A DNA stretch of 64,000 bases from Candidatus Binatia bacterium (GCA_026004215.1 BPIR01000001.1:1020566-1084565), one strand, 5' to 3'. Counted from the first letter of the stretch, positions 37,103-46,337 are shown. Numbers and translations: made by a program. Notes: generated by a model from the letters alone, not told the origin.

Positions 37103-38308
37103 ATGATCCTACCGTTAAGTGATGCACCCAACCCGCGGGGCATCCCGTGGATGACCTATCTGATCATTGCCGCCAATGTGGCGGTGTACATCCTGATCAC
37201 GGTACCGCTGAGTGGCGCCCCCGCCGATTGGAGCGACCCGCGCCTGCGCGAGTACCTCGATGTCATGCAGCGCCAGTTTGGACATCGGGTGCCGCTCCGG
37301 GAAATTCTGCAGCAGGTCTCGCAGTACGACCTCTTTGTCTTCGAGCACGGCTTTCGGCCGGCATCTCCCAGTTTCGGGGACCTACTGTTTTCCATGTTCC
37401 TGCACGCAGGGTTTTTGCATCTCTTCGGCAACATGCTCTTCCTCTGGATTTATGGCGACAACGTCGAGCACCGACTCGGGGGGATGCGCTTTCTCGTCTG
37501 GTACTTGACCACCGGGGTAGCGGCGACATTGTTTCACGCATTGTTTTTCTTCTCCTCCGAAATTCCCCTCGTGGGGGCATCCGGTGCCATTTCCGGAGTC
37601 CTGGGGTTTTATTTTCGCTGGTTCCCGTACAACCAAGTCCGCCTGCTTCTGATGTTCTTTCCCTTTTTCATGCGGGTGGTCTTTCTGCCCGCGCGCATCG
37701 TTTTGGGTTTTTATCTCGTACTCGACAACATCCTGCCCTTCTTGCTCTCGTTCGGCTCCGATGGTTCCGGCGTCGCCTTTGGGGCTCACATTGGCGGGTT
37801 TTTCGCGGGGCTTGCGGGGGCCTGGTGGATCGACATGAGCGAGATGCGTCCGGCCGGCCGCGAACTGGCGGCCCGCGGCCGAGAACGAGGCACTGTGGCA
37901 GATTTGCGGGCCGCTTTGGACGCTGGACGTATGGAAGAGGCGGCACGCATTTATTTCAGCCTCGATCGAGAGCAAGACTTACGAGGCGTCGACCCGCAAG
38001 ACTTGCTGGACCTGGCCGAATGGCTGCGGTTGCACGGGTCCCCTCGTTCCGCGCTCGCGATTTACTTGCGGCTATTGCGGCAACATGCGGAGGACGAAGC
38101 GGTCAGTGCGTCTGCCCATCTCGGTGCGGGACGGATTCTGCTCTACGACTTGGACGAGCCCGCGCTCGCTTACCAACACCTCGTCGAAGCCGTGCGCCAT
38201 GCGCCGACAGCGTCTATCGCCGCCGAGGCACGACGAATTTTGCGCGATGTGTTGGCGCAGCAAAAAATGCAGGTGGGCCGCCCTCTGCGGAAACAGCCGG
38301 AGATATAG
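37103..38308 (+). CDS. Rhomboid-family intramembrane serine protease with TPR-like tail
   Basis: A 401-aa membrane protein with six or more hydrophobic segments over residues 15-250. The rhomboid dyad is present: S160 in G-A-S-G-A-I-S-G and H229 in G-A-H-I-G-G-F-F. The H-A-G-F-L-H-L-F-G-N-M loop (101-111) is also conserved. Residues about 265-390 are soluble and helical with TPR-like character (D-L-A-E-W-L-R-L-H-G-S-P-R-S-A-L-A-I-Y-L-R-L-L). The subfamily is common in deltaproteobacteria. Its substrate is unknown. Confidence 0.92.
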   Translation: MILPLSDAPNPRGIPWMTYLIIAANVAVYILITVPLSGAPADWSDPRLREYLDVMQRQFGHRVPLREILQQVSQYDLFVFEHGFRPASPSFGDLLFSMFLHAGFLHLFGNMLFLWIYGDNVEHRLGGMRFLVWYLTTGVAATLFHALFFFSSEIPLVGASGAISGVLGFYFRWFPYNQVRLLLMFFPFFMRVVFLPARIVLGFYLVLDNILPFLLSFGSDGSGVAFGAHIGGFFAGLAGAWWIDMSEMRPAGRELAARGRERGTVADLRAALDAGRMEEAARIYFSLDREQDLRGVDPQDLLDLAEWLRLHGSPRSALAIYLRLLRQHAEDEAVSASAHLGAGRILLYDLDEPALAYQHLVEAVRHAPTASIAAEARRILRDVLAQQKMQVGRPLRKQPEI

Positions 38309-38367
38309 GCTTTCAACCGGTCGTCGGCTGCAACGAGCTGGGGCGATGCTTGGCTTGTCTTTCGTCC

Positions 38368-39630
38368 TCAAGAAACCGCCCCGGAAACGGAGCCGGCGAG
38401 TTTCTTGCCGATCGTCGCATCCGTGACGTCCACGCCCATTTTTTGCAGCAGTACCGGATACGACTCCACTGGCGGTACCGGGTCCAATCGGTCAATCGGC
38501 GGCACTTTTGCCATTGCCTTTTCCACGTAGGGAGCCAGCTCTTCTGCTTTTTGTTTCACCCGCTGTTCGTGGCGCTCTTTGAAGTCGGGTAACACCCGCT
38601 CGGCAAACAATTCGAGCGACTCGCAGATGTGCTCGTGCCGGTTGCGGCCACCTTGCTGGATGAAGATCACCTGATCCACGCCCATTTCCTCGAATTTTTC
38701 CAAGCTGGCTCTAACCTCGTCTGGATTTCCAATCCCACCTGTGGGGCCACCCCAGGTGTCGGGGCTGGAGTTCTTCTTGAAGTCTTCCCAGATGTCGAAG
38801 CGACCCGGAACGTGGGTACCCGTGATGTAGTAATGCATGAGGGCGTATCCGAAGAAGCGGAACCCCTCCATGCCCCGGGCCAAGGCGACCTCGCTGTTCT
38901 CGTGGCACATGAAGCCTGTAACCATGGCCACGTTCGGGTTGACGGCTTGCCCGATGGGCTCGCACTCGTTCTTGAATGTGGTGTAGTACTCGTCCACCCA
39001 GTACTTCGCTTCGCTCGGGTCCACGAATGCAAACGTCAGCGCTCCCATGCCCAAGCGCGCGGCGAGGCGAATGGTGTCACGATTGGAGCAGGCCAACCAC
39101 AAAGGCGGGTGAGGTTTTTGCAGTGGCTTGGGGACCACGTTACGGTGCGGCATGGAAAAGTACCGGCCTTGGTAACCCGGGTACGGCTCCGCCACCATCA
39201 TCTTGGCCGCTTCGCGCACCGCCTCCATCCACATGTCCCGTTTTTGCATGTAATCAATATTGAACCCTTCGAGCTCGATGCGTGAGCTGGATTCGCCGGT
39301 GCCCCAGTCCACACGCCCGTCGCTCACCAGATCCAAGGTCGCGATCCGTTCGGCCACGCGCGCGGGATGGTTGTAATTCGGGGGCATGAGAACAATCCCG
39401 TGTCCCAACCGAATCCGCCTCGTTCGTTGACTGCAGGCAGCCAAAAAAACCTCCGGGGCAGAAGAGTGAGAGTACTCCTCCAAAAAATGGTGTTCGACCT
39501 CCCACGCGTAATCGATGCCCAGCCGATCGGCGAGTTCCACCTGCTCCAGAGCCTCGCGCAGCAGGCGGTGCTCGTCGTCATCTCCCCAAGGGCGAGGCAA
39601 CTGATGCTCATAAAAAATACCGAACTGCAC
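38368..39630 (-). CDS. LLM-class (luciferase-like) flavin-dependent oxidoreductase
   Basis: A bacterial-luciferase-like TIM barrel of about 420 aa (M-Q-F-G-I-F-Y-E-H-Q-L-P-R-P-W). Family blocks include E-V-E-H-H-F-L-E-E-Y-S, T-R-R-I-R-L-G-H-G-I-V-L-M-P and D-W-G-T-G-E-S-S. The GTG at 39630 has an AGGAGG 7 nt upstream. A GTG two codons earlier (39636) overlaps the TetR stop but sits almost on the ribosome site. Relatives are FMN- or F420-dependent monooxygenases and dehydrogenases of hydrophobic or alkane-like substrates. It is co-transcribed with, and probably controlled by, the TetR gene. Confidence 0.9.
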   Translation of the reverse strand: MQFGIFYEHQLPRPWGDDDEHRLLREALEQVELADRLGIDYAWEVEHHFLEEYSHSSAPEVFLAACSQRTRRIRLGHGIVLMPPNYNHPARVAERIATLDLVSDGRVDWGTGESSSRIELEGFNIDYMQKRDMWMEAVREAAKMMVAEPYPGYQGRYFSMPHRNVVPKPLQKPHPPLWLACSNRDTIRLAARLGMGALTFAFVDPSEAKYWVDEYYTTFKNECEPIGQAVNPNVAMVTGFMCHENSEVALARGMEGFRFFGYALMHYYITGTHVPGRFDIWEDFKKNSSPDTWGGPTGGIGNPDEVRASLEKFEEMGVDQVIFIQQGGRNRHEHICESLELFAERVLPDFKERHEQRVKQKAEELAPYVEKAMAKVPPIDRLDPVPPVESYPVLLQKMGVDVTDATIGKKLAGSVSGAVS

Positions 39631-39632
39631 TC

Positions 39633-40325
39633 TCACACCTCCTCGATTTCGGGTTCATCCCCGTGGCTCTGCTCCCGCGCCTGGCCGAGTACGGCCGCCA
39701 TGCCTCCCAAACAGAACGCCACCAAATCATCAATCCAGTCGAGTCGCCGGCGCTGGCGTTCTTCAGGCGTCCAACTCGAATAGCGGAGAACGGCTCCCCA
39801 AGTAAAAGTGAGCACGAGCTCCGCCATGCGGTTTGCGAGCACACGGTCCTTCGAAGGAACCAGACCGCTGCGCAAATAGTCCTCGGCTAAGCTCTCTACC
39901 CAAGCCCGGTCGTTTCTGCGCAGGTACGCGCGCACGCGAACGTCGTGGCTTTCGCGCTCGCGCGCCATCATCCGCAGCAAGTCTTCGTGCTGTTCCACCA
40001 TGTCCAGGACAGCGGAAAACGACTGCCAAGCCACCTCCTGCGCCGGCCTCCGTGCGGCCAACGCATGAACAGCGCGCAAAAGATGGCGGAACGACTCTTC
40101 GTGATCCGTCAGAATGGCGAGAAACAACTCCGTCTTGTCGCGAAACTGATGGTAGAACGACCCCACTGAAACCTGCGCTGGTTTCAAAATGTCCGCCTTC
40201 AGATTGGCCGCGGCTAGCCCCTTTTCGGCAAACACTTGGCGCGCCACCGCAAATAAACGCTCCCGCGTTTTCGCTCGTGTGGTCGCCCGTGCACCCACTC
40301 GATTGCTCGGAGAAACCAGACGCAT
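39633..40325 (-). CDS. TetR-family transcriptional repressor
   Basis: A 230-aa regulator. An N-terminal helix-turn-helix (T-R-E-R-L-F-A-V-A-R-Q-V-F-A-E-K-G-L, then V-S-V-G-S-F-Y-H-Q-F-R-D-K-T-E-L) is followed by a divergent helical ligand domain containing D-M-V-E-Q-H-E-D-L-L. The middle of the HTH is unusual (A-D-I-L-K-P-A-Q-V). The start has AAGGAG 5 nt upstream. A palindrome 18 bp upstream is a likely self-operator. It is in the same transcript as one luciferase-like gene and divergent from another. Confidence 0.92.
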   Translation of the reverse strand: MRLVSPSNRVGARATTRAKTRERLFAVARQVFAEKGLAAANLKADILKPAQVSVGSFYHQFRDKTELFLAILTDHEESFRHLLRAVHALAARRPAQEVAWQSFSAVLDMVEQHEDLLRMMARERESHDVRVRAYLRRNDRAWVESLAEDYLRSGLVPSKDRVLANRMAELVLTFTWGAVLRYSSWTPEERQRRRLDWIDDLVAFCLGGMAAVLGQAREQSHGDEPEIEEV

Positions 40326-40342
40326 CGCTCCTTGAATACAGC

Positions 40343-40364
40343 TTCTAGAACTTTCAGTCTAGAA
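40343..40364. promoter_or_regulatory. Candidate TetR operator
   Basis: Inverted repeat TTCTAGA (40343-40349), 8-bp spacer, TCTAGAA (40358-40364), a perfect 7-bp dyad of the spacing usual for TetR dimers. It begins 18 bp before the TetR start codon, so binding would block TetR and the linked luciferase-like gene. It could also act on the divergent gene at 40677. Confidence 0.6.
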
Positions 40365-40676
40365 ACGGCGGCCCAACGGCGGATTCGGTGGTGCCAATCG
40401 TTCCTTTTGCAGCGGCAAATGTGCTGAGCGCCCGTTCACTCGGCTCGAACCACCATTCGTCCGAGCCTCTGCCCCGGAAGTTGTATCCCCCGAGGGTCTT
40501 TCTTGCTCTGTTTCGTCGCCGCGCGGATCTCTTGCCCCCATGACTTCCGTTGCGCGGTACGGTAGCATGAATCTCCCTTGTAGGGGACGAGTGGGAGGAT
40601 GTGCACATCGCCCAGACTACTGGGTTCCTGCATACTGCGGTGATTCGATTACGAGGCTCGCTCGGGGAGGGATACC
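40365..40676. other. 312-bp upstream region of the second luciferase-like gene
   Basis: No gene is supported. Small frames (for example 40354-40608 minus, 84 codons) have no family character. The region presumably holds the promoter for the gene at 40677 and, at its left edge, the TetR promoter with the palindromic site. The ribosome site GGGGAGGG lies about 8 nt before 40677. Confidence 0.5.
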
Positions 40677-41606
40677 ATGAGCTCGTTGCGGTTTGGTTTG
40701 TTCATGCCTCAAGTGGGACAGACCTGGGAGGCGATCAGGGACACAGCGATCTTAGCGGACGAGATTGGCTTCGATTCCGTCTGGTTCGTGGATCATATGT
40801 GGATGCGGGGCCTACCGGAACTCGATCATCTCGAAGCCTGGACGTTAATGTCTGCCGTAGCCAGCGTTACGGAACGCATCAAAATCGGCACGCTGGTTCT
40901 GTGCAACTCGTACAGAAACCCTGCCCTCCTCGCCAAAATGGCTAGCTCGCTCGATCAGGTCAGCGGGGGACGCTTTGTTTTAGGACTTGGGGCGGGATGG
41001 ATGGAGGAAGAATACCATGCGTACGGATACCCGTTCCCTCCGGCGCGTGTTCGCATCGAACAGCTCGACGAGGCGTTGCACCTCATGAAGCGACTGTTCA
41101 CCGAAGACCGAGCAAACTTCCAAGGAAAATACTACAGCGTTGCGGACGCCATCAACCGGCCCAAGCCCAAGCAGCGTCCTCACCCTCCCATTCTCATTGG
41201 CGGGGCTGGCGAACGGCGCCTGCTCCGGGTGGTGGCCGAACACGCAAACATCTGGAATTGTCCCAATAACGCTGCGGGGGAGCTTCCCCACAAGCTTTCT
41301 GTGTTGCGCCGGCACTGCCAGGCCGTAGGGCGTCGCTTCGAAGACATCGAGATTTCGGAACAATGCATCTTTATCATCGGCAAGGACAGCGCTGACGTCA
41401 AACGCAAAACCGACCAGGCGCGTGCCATCCTGGGTGCCGTGTGGGATATAGATCGAGCGTTCAAAGGGACGCCCGCGGAATTGGTCGACGCATTTCGTGC
41501 TCGCAGCGAGCAAGGCGTAACATTCTTTATTGGCTTGTTTGGCGACCTCAACCAACGAGAAAGCCTGGAACTCTTCGCCCGCGAGGTCATCCCAGCTTGC
41601 CGATAA
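40677..41606 (+). CDS. LLM-class F420-type flavin-dependent oxidoreductase
   Basis: A 309-aa luciferase-like TIM barrel with the pattern of F420-dependent members. It shows L-A-D-E-I-G-F-D-S-V-W-F-V-D-H-M near residue 30, T-E-R-I-K-I-G-T-L-V, S-G-G-R-F-V-L-G-L-G-A-G-W near 100, and P-P-I-L-I-G-G-A-G-E-R near 165. It is shorter than, and only distantly related to, the other luciferase-like protein on the far side of the TetR gene. Cofactor choice (F420 or FMN) cannot be settled by eye. It is 33 bp upstream of pncB. Confidence 0.9.
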   Translation: MSSLRFGLFMPQVGQTWEAIRDTAILADEIGFDSVWFVDHMWMRGLPELDHLEAWTLMSAVASVTERIKIGTLVLCNSYRNPALLAKMASSLDQVSGGRFVLGLGAGWMEEEYHAYGYPFPPARVRIEQLDEALHLMKRLFTEDRANFQGKYYSVADAINRPKPKQRPHPPILIGGAGERRLLRVVAEHANIWNCPNNAAGELPHKLSVLRRHCQAVGRRFEDIEISEQCIFIIGKDSADVKRKTDQARAILGAVWDIDRAFKGTPAELVDAFRARSEQGVTFFIGLFGDLNQRESLELFAREVIPACR

Positions 41607-41639
41607 CGGTTTTGCCGAAACATCCAGCAGCGAGGTAAA

Positions 41640-43013
41640 GTGGCAACGATGCCGGGTCCCCTCAGCATGCGGTCGTTCGCTTTGGCCACGGACTTGTACG
41701 AACTCACCATGGCCGCTGCCTATTTCTGCAACCGGATTTCAGCCGTGGCTACGTTCGAGTTGTTTGTGCGCGAACTACCGCCGGCACGGCGTTTCTTGCT
41801 TGTGGCGGGTCTCGACCAAGCGCTGGATTATTTGGAGGCTTTGAGGTTCTCACCTGAGGATATCGATTACTTGCGCCGCCACCCGAGTTTCAGCACCGTA
41901 CCCAGCGCATTCTTTGATTACCTCGGCGAGTTCCGCTTCGAGGGGGAAGTTTGGGCAATGCCCGAAGGAACCGTGGCCTTCCCACCTGAGCCGCTTCTCC
42001 GCGTTACCGCTCCCATTCTTCAAGCTCAAATTGTCGAGACATTCCTGCTGGCAACAATCAACTTTCAGACCATGATTGCTTCCAAGGCTGCCCGCGTGGT
42101 CACCGCCGCTCGAGGTCGCCCGGTCATCGAGTTCGGCTCTCGTCGCGCCCACGGCAGCGAAGCCGCTATGCTTGCAGCTCGGGCCGCCTTTATTGGTGGA
42201 TGTACGGGAACATCCAACGTCGAAGCTGGTCTTTGTTTCGGAGTGCCGACATTTGGCACAATTGCACATTCCTGGATTATGTCTTTCGATGACGAGCTGG
42301 CCGCATTCGAGCATTACACACGCGTGTTTCCGCATGCGACTACGCTGCTCATCGATACATACGATACGCTGGCCGCGGCTCGAAAGATCGTTGCGGCAGG
42401 GCTCAAACCGCAGGCCGTGCGCTTGGACAGCGGAGAGCTGGCCGCATTGAGCGTGAAGGTGCGGGAGATTTTGGATGCGGGTGGACTCACGGCCACGCGA
42501 ATTTTCGCCAGCGGGGACCTCGACGAGTACCGCATCGCGGAATTGCTCCAACAAGGCGCTCCCATCGATGCTTTTGGTGTTGGGACACGCCTTTCAACAT
42601 CGGCCGACGCCCCGAACTTAGGAGGCGTGTACAAACTCGTCGAAGTTCAGGCCGACCATCAGCGCAAGGCGCGAGTAAAAACCAGCCCCGGCAAGGTGAC
42701 CTTGCCCGGCCGCAAGCAAGTGTGGCGCACCCGCTCCGCAGATGGTCACTACGACGAAGACTGGATCGCCCTTGCGGACGAGCCACCGCCGGCTCCGCAA
42801 GCGGAGCCTCTCTTGCAACTGGTGATGCGTAATGGCCAGCGCACCACGGCCCCCATCCCAGTCCAAGAAATTCGGGAGCGAGCGCTGCAGAACTTGGACC
42901 GGCTTCCGGAACCGCTCCGAGAACTTACCCCCGGCCCGGGTCTTTTGGTCCGTGTCACTCCGAGACTTCTTGCAGAACAAGAGCGCGCTGCCGCGAAATG
43001 TGTCGGCCGCTAG
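41640..43013 (+). CDS. pncB: Nicotinate phosphoribosyltransferase
   Basis: NAD salvage: joins nicotinate and PRPP to nicotinate mononucleotide with ATP. The 457-aa length and motifs fit: T-D-L-Y-E-L-T-M-A-A-A-Y near residue 17, F-G-S-R-R-A-H-G-S-E-A-A near 166 with the phosphorylatable His, G-T-S-N-V-E-A-G and G-V-G-T-R-L-S-T-S-A-D-A-P-N-L. The start is GTG 41640 or the ATG three codons later; GAGGT lies just upstream of the GTG. Confidence 0.95.
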   Translation: MATMPGPLSMRSFALATDLYELTMAAAYFCNRISAVATFELFVRELPPARRFLLVAGLDQALDYLEALRFSPEDIDYLRRHPSFSTVPSAFFDYLGEFRFEGEVWAMPEGTVAFPPEPLLRVTAPILQAQIVETFLLATINFQTMIASKAARVVTAARGRPVIEFGSRRAHGSEAAMLAARAAFIGGCTGTSNVEAGLCFGVPTFGTIAHSWIMSFDDELAAFEHYTRVFPHATTLLIDTYDTLAAARKIVAAGLKPQAVRLDSGELAALSVKVREILDAGGLTATRIFASGDLDEYRIAELLQQGAPIDAFGVGTRLSTSADAPNLGGVYKLVEVQADHQRKARVKTSPGKVTLPGRKQVWRTRSADGHYDEDWIALADEPPPAPQAEPLLQLVMRNGQRTTAPIPVQEIRERALQNLDRLPEPLRELTPGPGLLVRVTPRLLAEQERAAAKCVGR

Positions 43014-43034
43014 CGGCTCGGGCCGGCCGCTGGT

Positions 43035-44009
43035 TCACGGAATTAAAATAACTTTGCCCGCGGTTTTGCGCTGCCGCAGCAACTCGAGCGCTTCGCGTGC
43101 ACGTTCGAGCGGGAAGCGTCCGTAGATCTCAGGCTTCAGTGCGCCCTGCTCATAAAGATCGAACAGCCTCTGGAGGGCGTCGCGCAGGACCTCGGGTGCG
43201 CGTTGCTTGTAGCTTCCCAGGTTCAAACCGGTGATGGCGATATTTTTGAGGAGCACGCGGTTCATTTTGAGCTCCGGAATGTCCCCGGAAGCAAAGCCAA
43301 TGACCACGAGCCGTCCACTCCAAGCCAGGCACTTCAACGATCGATGGAACACTTCGCCCCCCACCGGATCGTACACCACATCGACCCCGCGACCTCCCGA
43401 TGCCCGTAATACCTCCTCGACCCACTCGTGGGACGACACATCGAAACACGCCTCTGCCCCATGGTGAACAGCCAGAGCACACTTGTCTGCAGATCCTGCA
43501 GTGCCCCAGACTCGAGCGCCCAGCGCTCGCCCGACTTCCACAGCCGCCAGACCCACTCCACCTGCAGCCGCGTGCACCAAGAGGGATTCGCCCGCTTTCA
43601 AACCAGCGCGGTGGGCAAGACCGATGTACGCGGTTTGGTATGCCACACCGAATCCTGCCGCTACGTCAAAAGGCATGGATGGCGGCAGCCGGACCACGAA
43701 GTCTGCCGGCGCTGAAACCACGCTGGAATACGCCCCGAAATCTAACATCGCGGCTACTCTCTGCCCTGGCTCCAAGTGTGGTACGCCTTCTCCGACCGAG
43801 CGGACAATGCCGGCGACCTCGCTTCCCGGGGCAAAGGGCAGCGGGGGTTTGAGCTGGTACCTGCCCTCGGTCATCAAGATATCGGCAAAGTTGCAGCCGA
43901 TCGCACGGACATCGATGACCACGTGCCCGGGCAGTGGCTCAGGGTCCGGAAGCTCGACTCTTTCGAGCTTTTCTGGGCCCCCGAGCTGGCGGACTAACAT
44001 CGCGTACAT
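43035..44009 (-). CDS. NADPH:quinone-oxidoreductase-like zinc-free MDR protein
   Basis: A 324-aa medium-chain dehydrogenase/reductase starting at ATG 44009 (M-Y-A-M-L-V-R-Q-L-G-G). An 11-codon longer frame is less likely. The N-terminal GroES-like part has P-D-P-E-P-L-P-G-H-V-V-I-D-V. The Rossmann part has L-V-H-A-A-A-G-G-V-G-L-A-A-V-E-V near residue 140 and the late G-A-L-K-P-E-I-Y-G-R-F-P-L-E-R-A-R-E-A. Zinc ligands are absent, as usual for quinone or enoyl reductases of this class. The cytochrome c gene lies upstream (higher coordinates) on the same strand, separated by about 210 bp. Confidence 0.9.
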   Translation of the reverse strand: MYAMLVRQLGGPEKLERVELPDPEPLPGHVVIDVRAIGCNFADILMTEGRYQLKPPLPFAPGSEVAGIVRSVGEGVPHLEPGQRVAAMLDFGAYSSVVSAPADFVVRLPPSMPFDVAAGFGVAYQTAYIGLAHRAGLKAGESLLVHAAAGGVGLAAVEVGRALGARVWGTAGSADKCALAVHHGAEACFDVSSHEWVEEVLRASGGRGVDVVYDPVGGEVFHRSLKCLAWSGRLVVIGFASGDIPELKMNRVLLKNIAITGLNLGSYKQRAPEVLRDALQRLFDLYEQGALKPEIYGRFPLERAREALELLRQRKTAGKVILIP

Positions 44010-44221
44010 ACCACTGTTACCTCGCGCCGGGGGGGCCCTCACCGAGCCAAGTCATGAGGAATTGCACCGCCATCCCTTATGCTACAACGCCAGGCCGGGT
44101 TCGCATTCGTGTAAGCACTGCACGACCTCGGTGGAGACTCGACGCCATTGCCGCTTCGCCCGGGCCTGCACACTGCAGCGTCCTTGGGTGCTTCCCGAGC
44201 AACGTGAAGAGTGGATGGAGC

Positions 44222-44638
44222 TTACTTCCCCTTCAGATCGCGGACGAGTTTTGTCAAACCGCGAACCACCTCAGGTTTGCCGGCAAGGTCGGGGTTTGCC
44301 GCCATCAGAGGGCTCTTTCCCACTGCTTGGCCACCGCCAACGATCACCTTTTCAATGTAGTCGTCCGTTACCGATTTTTGCCATTCCTCGGAGGTAAGGT
44401 CTCGTGGTTTCGGATTCAGGGCCACGCCTGCCGGCCCGTCACCCTTTCCACCCGCACCGTGGCAGGTCGCGCAACGGGTTTGCCAAATCTCTTTCGCTTC
44501 CTTCATCGCAGCTTCAGAGACCTGTTCCGCACCGTAGGAGGGAGCGGCGCCCAAAACCCAAATGCCCACCGCTAAGACAGCGCCGATCTGAAGGAAACAA
44601 CCAAGTCTCCACACCTTGAGGTATTCAATCCTCATCAT
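44222..44638 (-). CDS. Small exported c-type cytochrome
   Basis: A 138-aa single-heme cytochrome c. An AAGGAG precedes the tandem ATG codons at 44638/44635. A positively charged start and hydrophobic segment (C-F-L-Q-I-G-A-V-L-A-V-G-I-W-V-L-G-A) end at a signal-peptidase-like A-P-S-Y-G-A, then the heme motif C-A-T-C-H near residue 63, G-K-G-D-G-P-A and a distal M (S-P-L-M-A-A) as the likely second axial ligand. It is periplasmic; the partner is unknown. Confidence 0.92.
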   Translation of the reverse strand: MMRIEYLKVWRLGCFLQIGAVLAVGIWVLGAAPSYGAEQVSEAAMKEAKEIWQTRCATCHGAGGKGDGPAGVALNPKPRDLTSEEWQKSVTDDYIEKVIVGGGQAVGKSPLMAANPDLAGKPEVVRGLTKLVRDLKGK

Positions 44639-44787
44639 CCTGCTCCTTCCCAATGTTCACCTTGGCCTCACCAAAGGCTGACCAGTGCGAAAGCAAAGCA
44701 AGACAGAAACCAAATCGCAACGACTTCGAGACGGGGGCTCGGCTAGACGGCGCTATTGATTTTGCGAACGACGCGGGCAAACAAGCA

Positions 44788-46260
44788 TCACTCGCGTGGG
44801 AAATCCCGGAATGGTGGGGCCACGACTGCTTTCATGTAGAGGTCTACGTACGCGGCAGCGGTCCGATGCCATGAAAAGTCCGCTCGCATGGTCCGCTCCC
44901 GCAAAGAAGACCATTCCTTTCTGTTCCCATAAACGCTTACCGCGTCATCCAAAGTCGACAAAAAGTTCCCCAGGGCCAATGGGTGAAACCGAAAACCTGT
45001 GCCGTGAGTCGGGTCAGTTCGGACATCGATGACGGAGTCCACCAAACCCCCTGTTGCATGCACCACGGGCACAGCTCCGTAGCGCATGGCGTACATCTGC
45101 GCGAGACCGCAAGGCTCGAACCGCGAGGGCATTAGGAAAAGGTCAGCCCCGCCATAAATGCGCCGGGCAAGAATCTCATCGAAACCCACGGAAACAGCCA
45201 CATGCCCGTGAAACTCCTGCCCGAGGTCTTTCCATCTCTTTTCCAAGTTCGGTTCGCCTTTCCCCAGCAAGACCAACTGAACGCCCCGCTCGACGATCAT
45301 CGGAACTACTTCGGCGAGAAAATCCATCCCCTTTTCTGGCACAAGTCGAGAGACCACGCCTGCGAGGGGTACGGTCTCGTCGACTCGGAGTTCATGAGCA
45401 CTTTGCAGCATTGCCTTGCAATGCTGTTTTCCGGAAAGATCCTGAACATCGAAGCGAGCTTCCAGACTCGGGTCGGTCGCGGGGTTCCACTCTTCGTAGT
45501 CCACTCCGTTTAGAATGCCGATGAGGCGGTCGGACCGGTAGCGGAGCGCCCCGTCCAGACCAAAGCCGCTTTCCGGGGTTTGGATCTCACGAGAGTAAGT
45601 TGGGCTGACTGTGGTCAACCAGTCCGCAAACGAAATTCCGGCCTTCAGGTAGTTGATGTTGCCCCAGGCCTCGAAGCCGTCAAACGAGAAAAATCGGTCA
45701 GGCAGGCAGAGAATGTGCCAGTCCTGGGCCCAGAAGCTTCCTTGGTAGGCAAGATTGTGGATGGTCAACACGGTGCGGGAGTGTGCGCCCCACTCATAAC
45801 GCCGTGCGTCTGCACGTAAAAAGGCGGGCACCAGCGCGGCGTGCCAATCGTGCACGTGAATAATGTCCGGAACTCCCACAGCGTCCACGAGGTCGAGCAC
45901 GGCTCGCGAAAAAAATGCAAACCGTTCAGCGTTGTCGGGGTAAGGCTGGCCAGCCTCACCGTACAGCTCCGGGCGATCGAAGTACCGATCAGCCACGATT
46001 GCGTACACCGGGACACCGCCGCGCATAGCCGTGCGCCAAACTGGGGCGCGAATCCACTCTCCCGAAATCGGCACCTCGACTTCATAATCCGTGGCCTCCC
46101 AGCGAAACTCAGGGCGCCGCAGACACCGGTATCCGGGGAGTACCACGGCCACATCCACCCCTCGCGCCCTCAGAAATCGTGGCAGGGCCCCCATGACATC
46201 TCCGAGCCCCCCCGTTCTTGCGAATGGCGCGGCCTCAGCCGCAGCCATCAAAACGAACAT
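44788..46260 (-). CDS. glgA: Glycogen synthase (ADP-glucose type)
   Basis: GT5 glucosyltransferase extending alpha-1,4-glucan from ADP-glucose. It is 490 aa, the normal length for the family. The N-terminal GT5 domain opens with A-E-A-A-P-F-A-R-T-G-G-L-G-D-V, in which the usual Lys of K-T/V-G-G-L is Arg. D-I-I-H-V-H-D-W-H-A-A-L-V-P follows, and the C-terminal domain has L-M-P-S-R-F-E-P-C-G-L-A-Q-M. The branching enzyme glgB is about 6 kb away on the other strand, with lon, tRNA and other genes between. Confidence 0.94.
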   Translation of the reverse strand: MFVLMAAAEAAPFARTGGLGDVMGALPRFLRARGVDVAVVLPGYRCLRRPEFRWEATDYEVEVPISGEWIRAPVWRTAMRGGVPVYAIVADRYFDRPELYGEAGQPYPDNAERFAFFSRAVLDLVDAVGVPDIIHVHDWHAALVPAFLRADARRYEWGAHSRTVLTIHNLAYQGSFWAQDWHILCLPDRFFSFDGFEAWGNINYLKAGISFADWLTTVSPTYSREIQTPESGFGLDGALRYRSDRLIGILNGVDYEEWNPATDPSLEARFDVQDLSGKQHCKAMLQSAHELRVDETVPLAGVVSRLVPEKGMDFLAEVVPMIVERGVQLVLLGKGEPNLEKRWKDLGQEFHGHVAVSVGFDEILARRIYGGADLFLMPSRFEPCGLAQMYAMRYGAVPVVHATGGLVDSVIDVRTDPTHGTGFRFHPLALGNFLSTLDDAVSVYGNRKEWSSLRERTMRADFSWHRTAAAYVDLYMKAVVAPPFRDFPRE

Positions 46261-46337
46261 CTCAGCGCAATGCCGCCGCGGCTAGGCTGGGCGTTGCGGC
46301 CGGAGGCAAGACAGACGAGTCTCCATAAAGCCAAGCG

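Noticed and set aside
40354..40608. 84-codon minus-strand frame between TetR and the second luciferase-like gene
   Set aside because: Overlaps the palindromic operator and TetR upstream region; no family resemblance.
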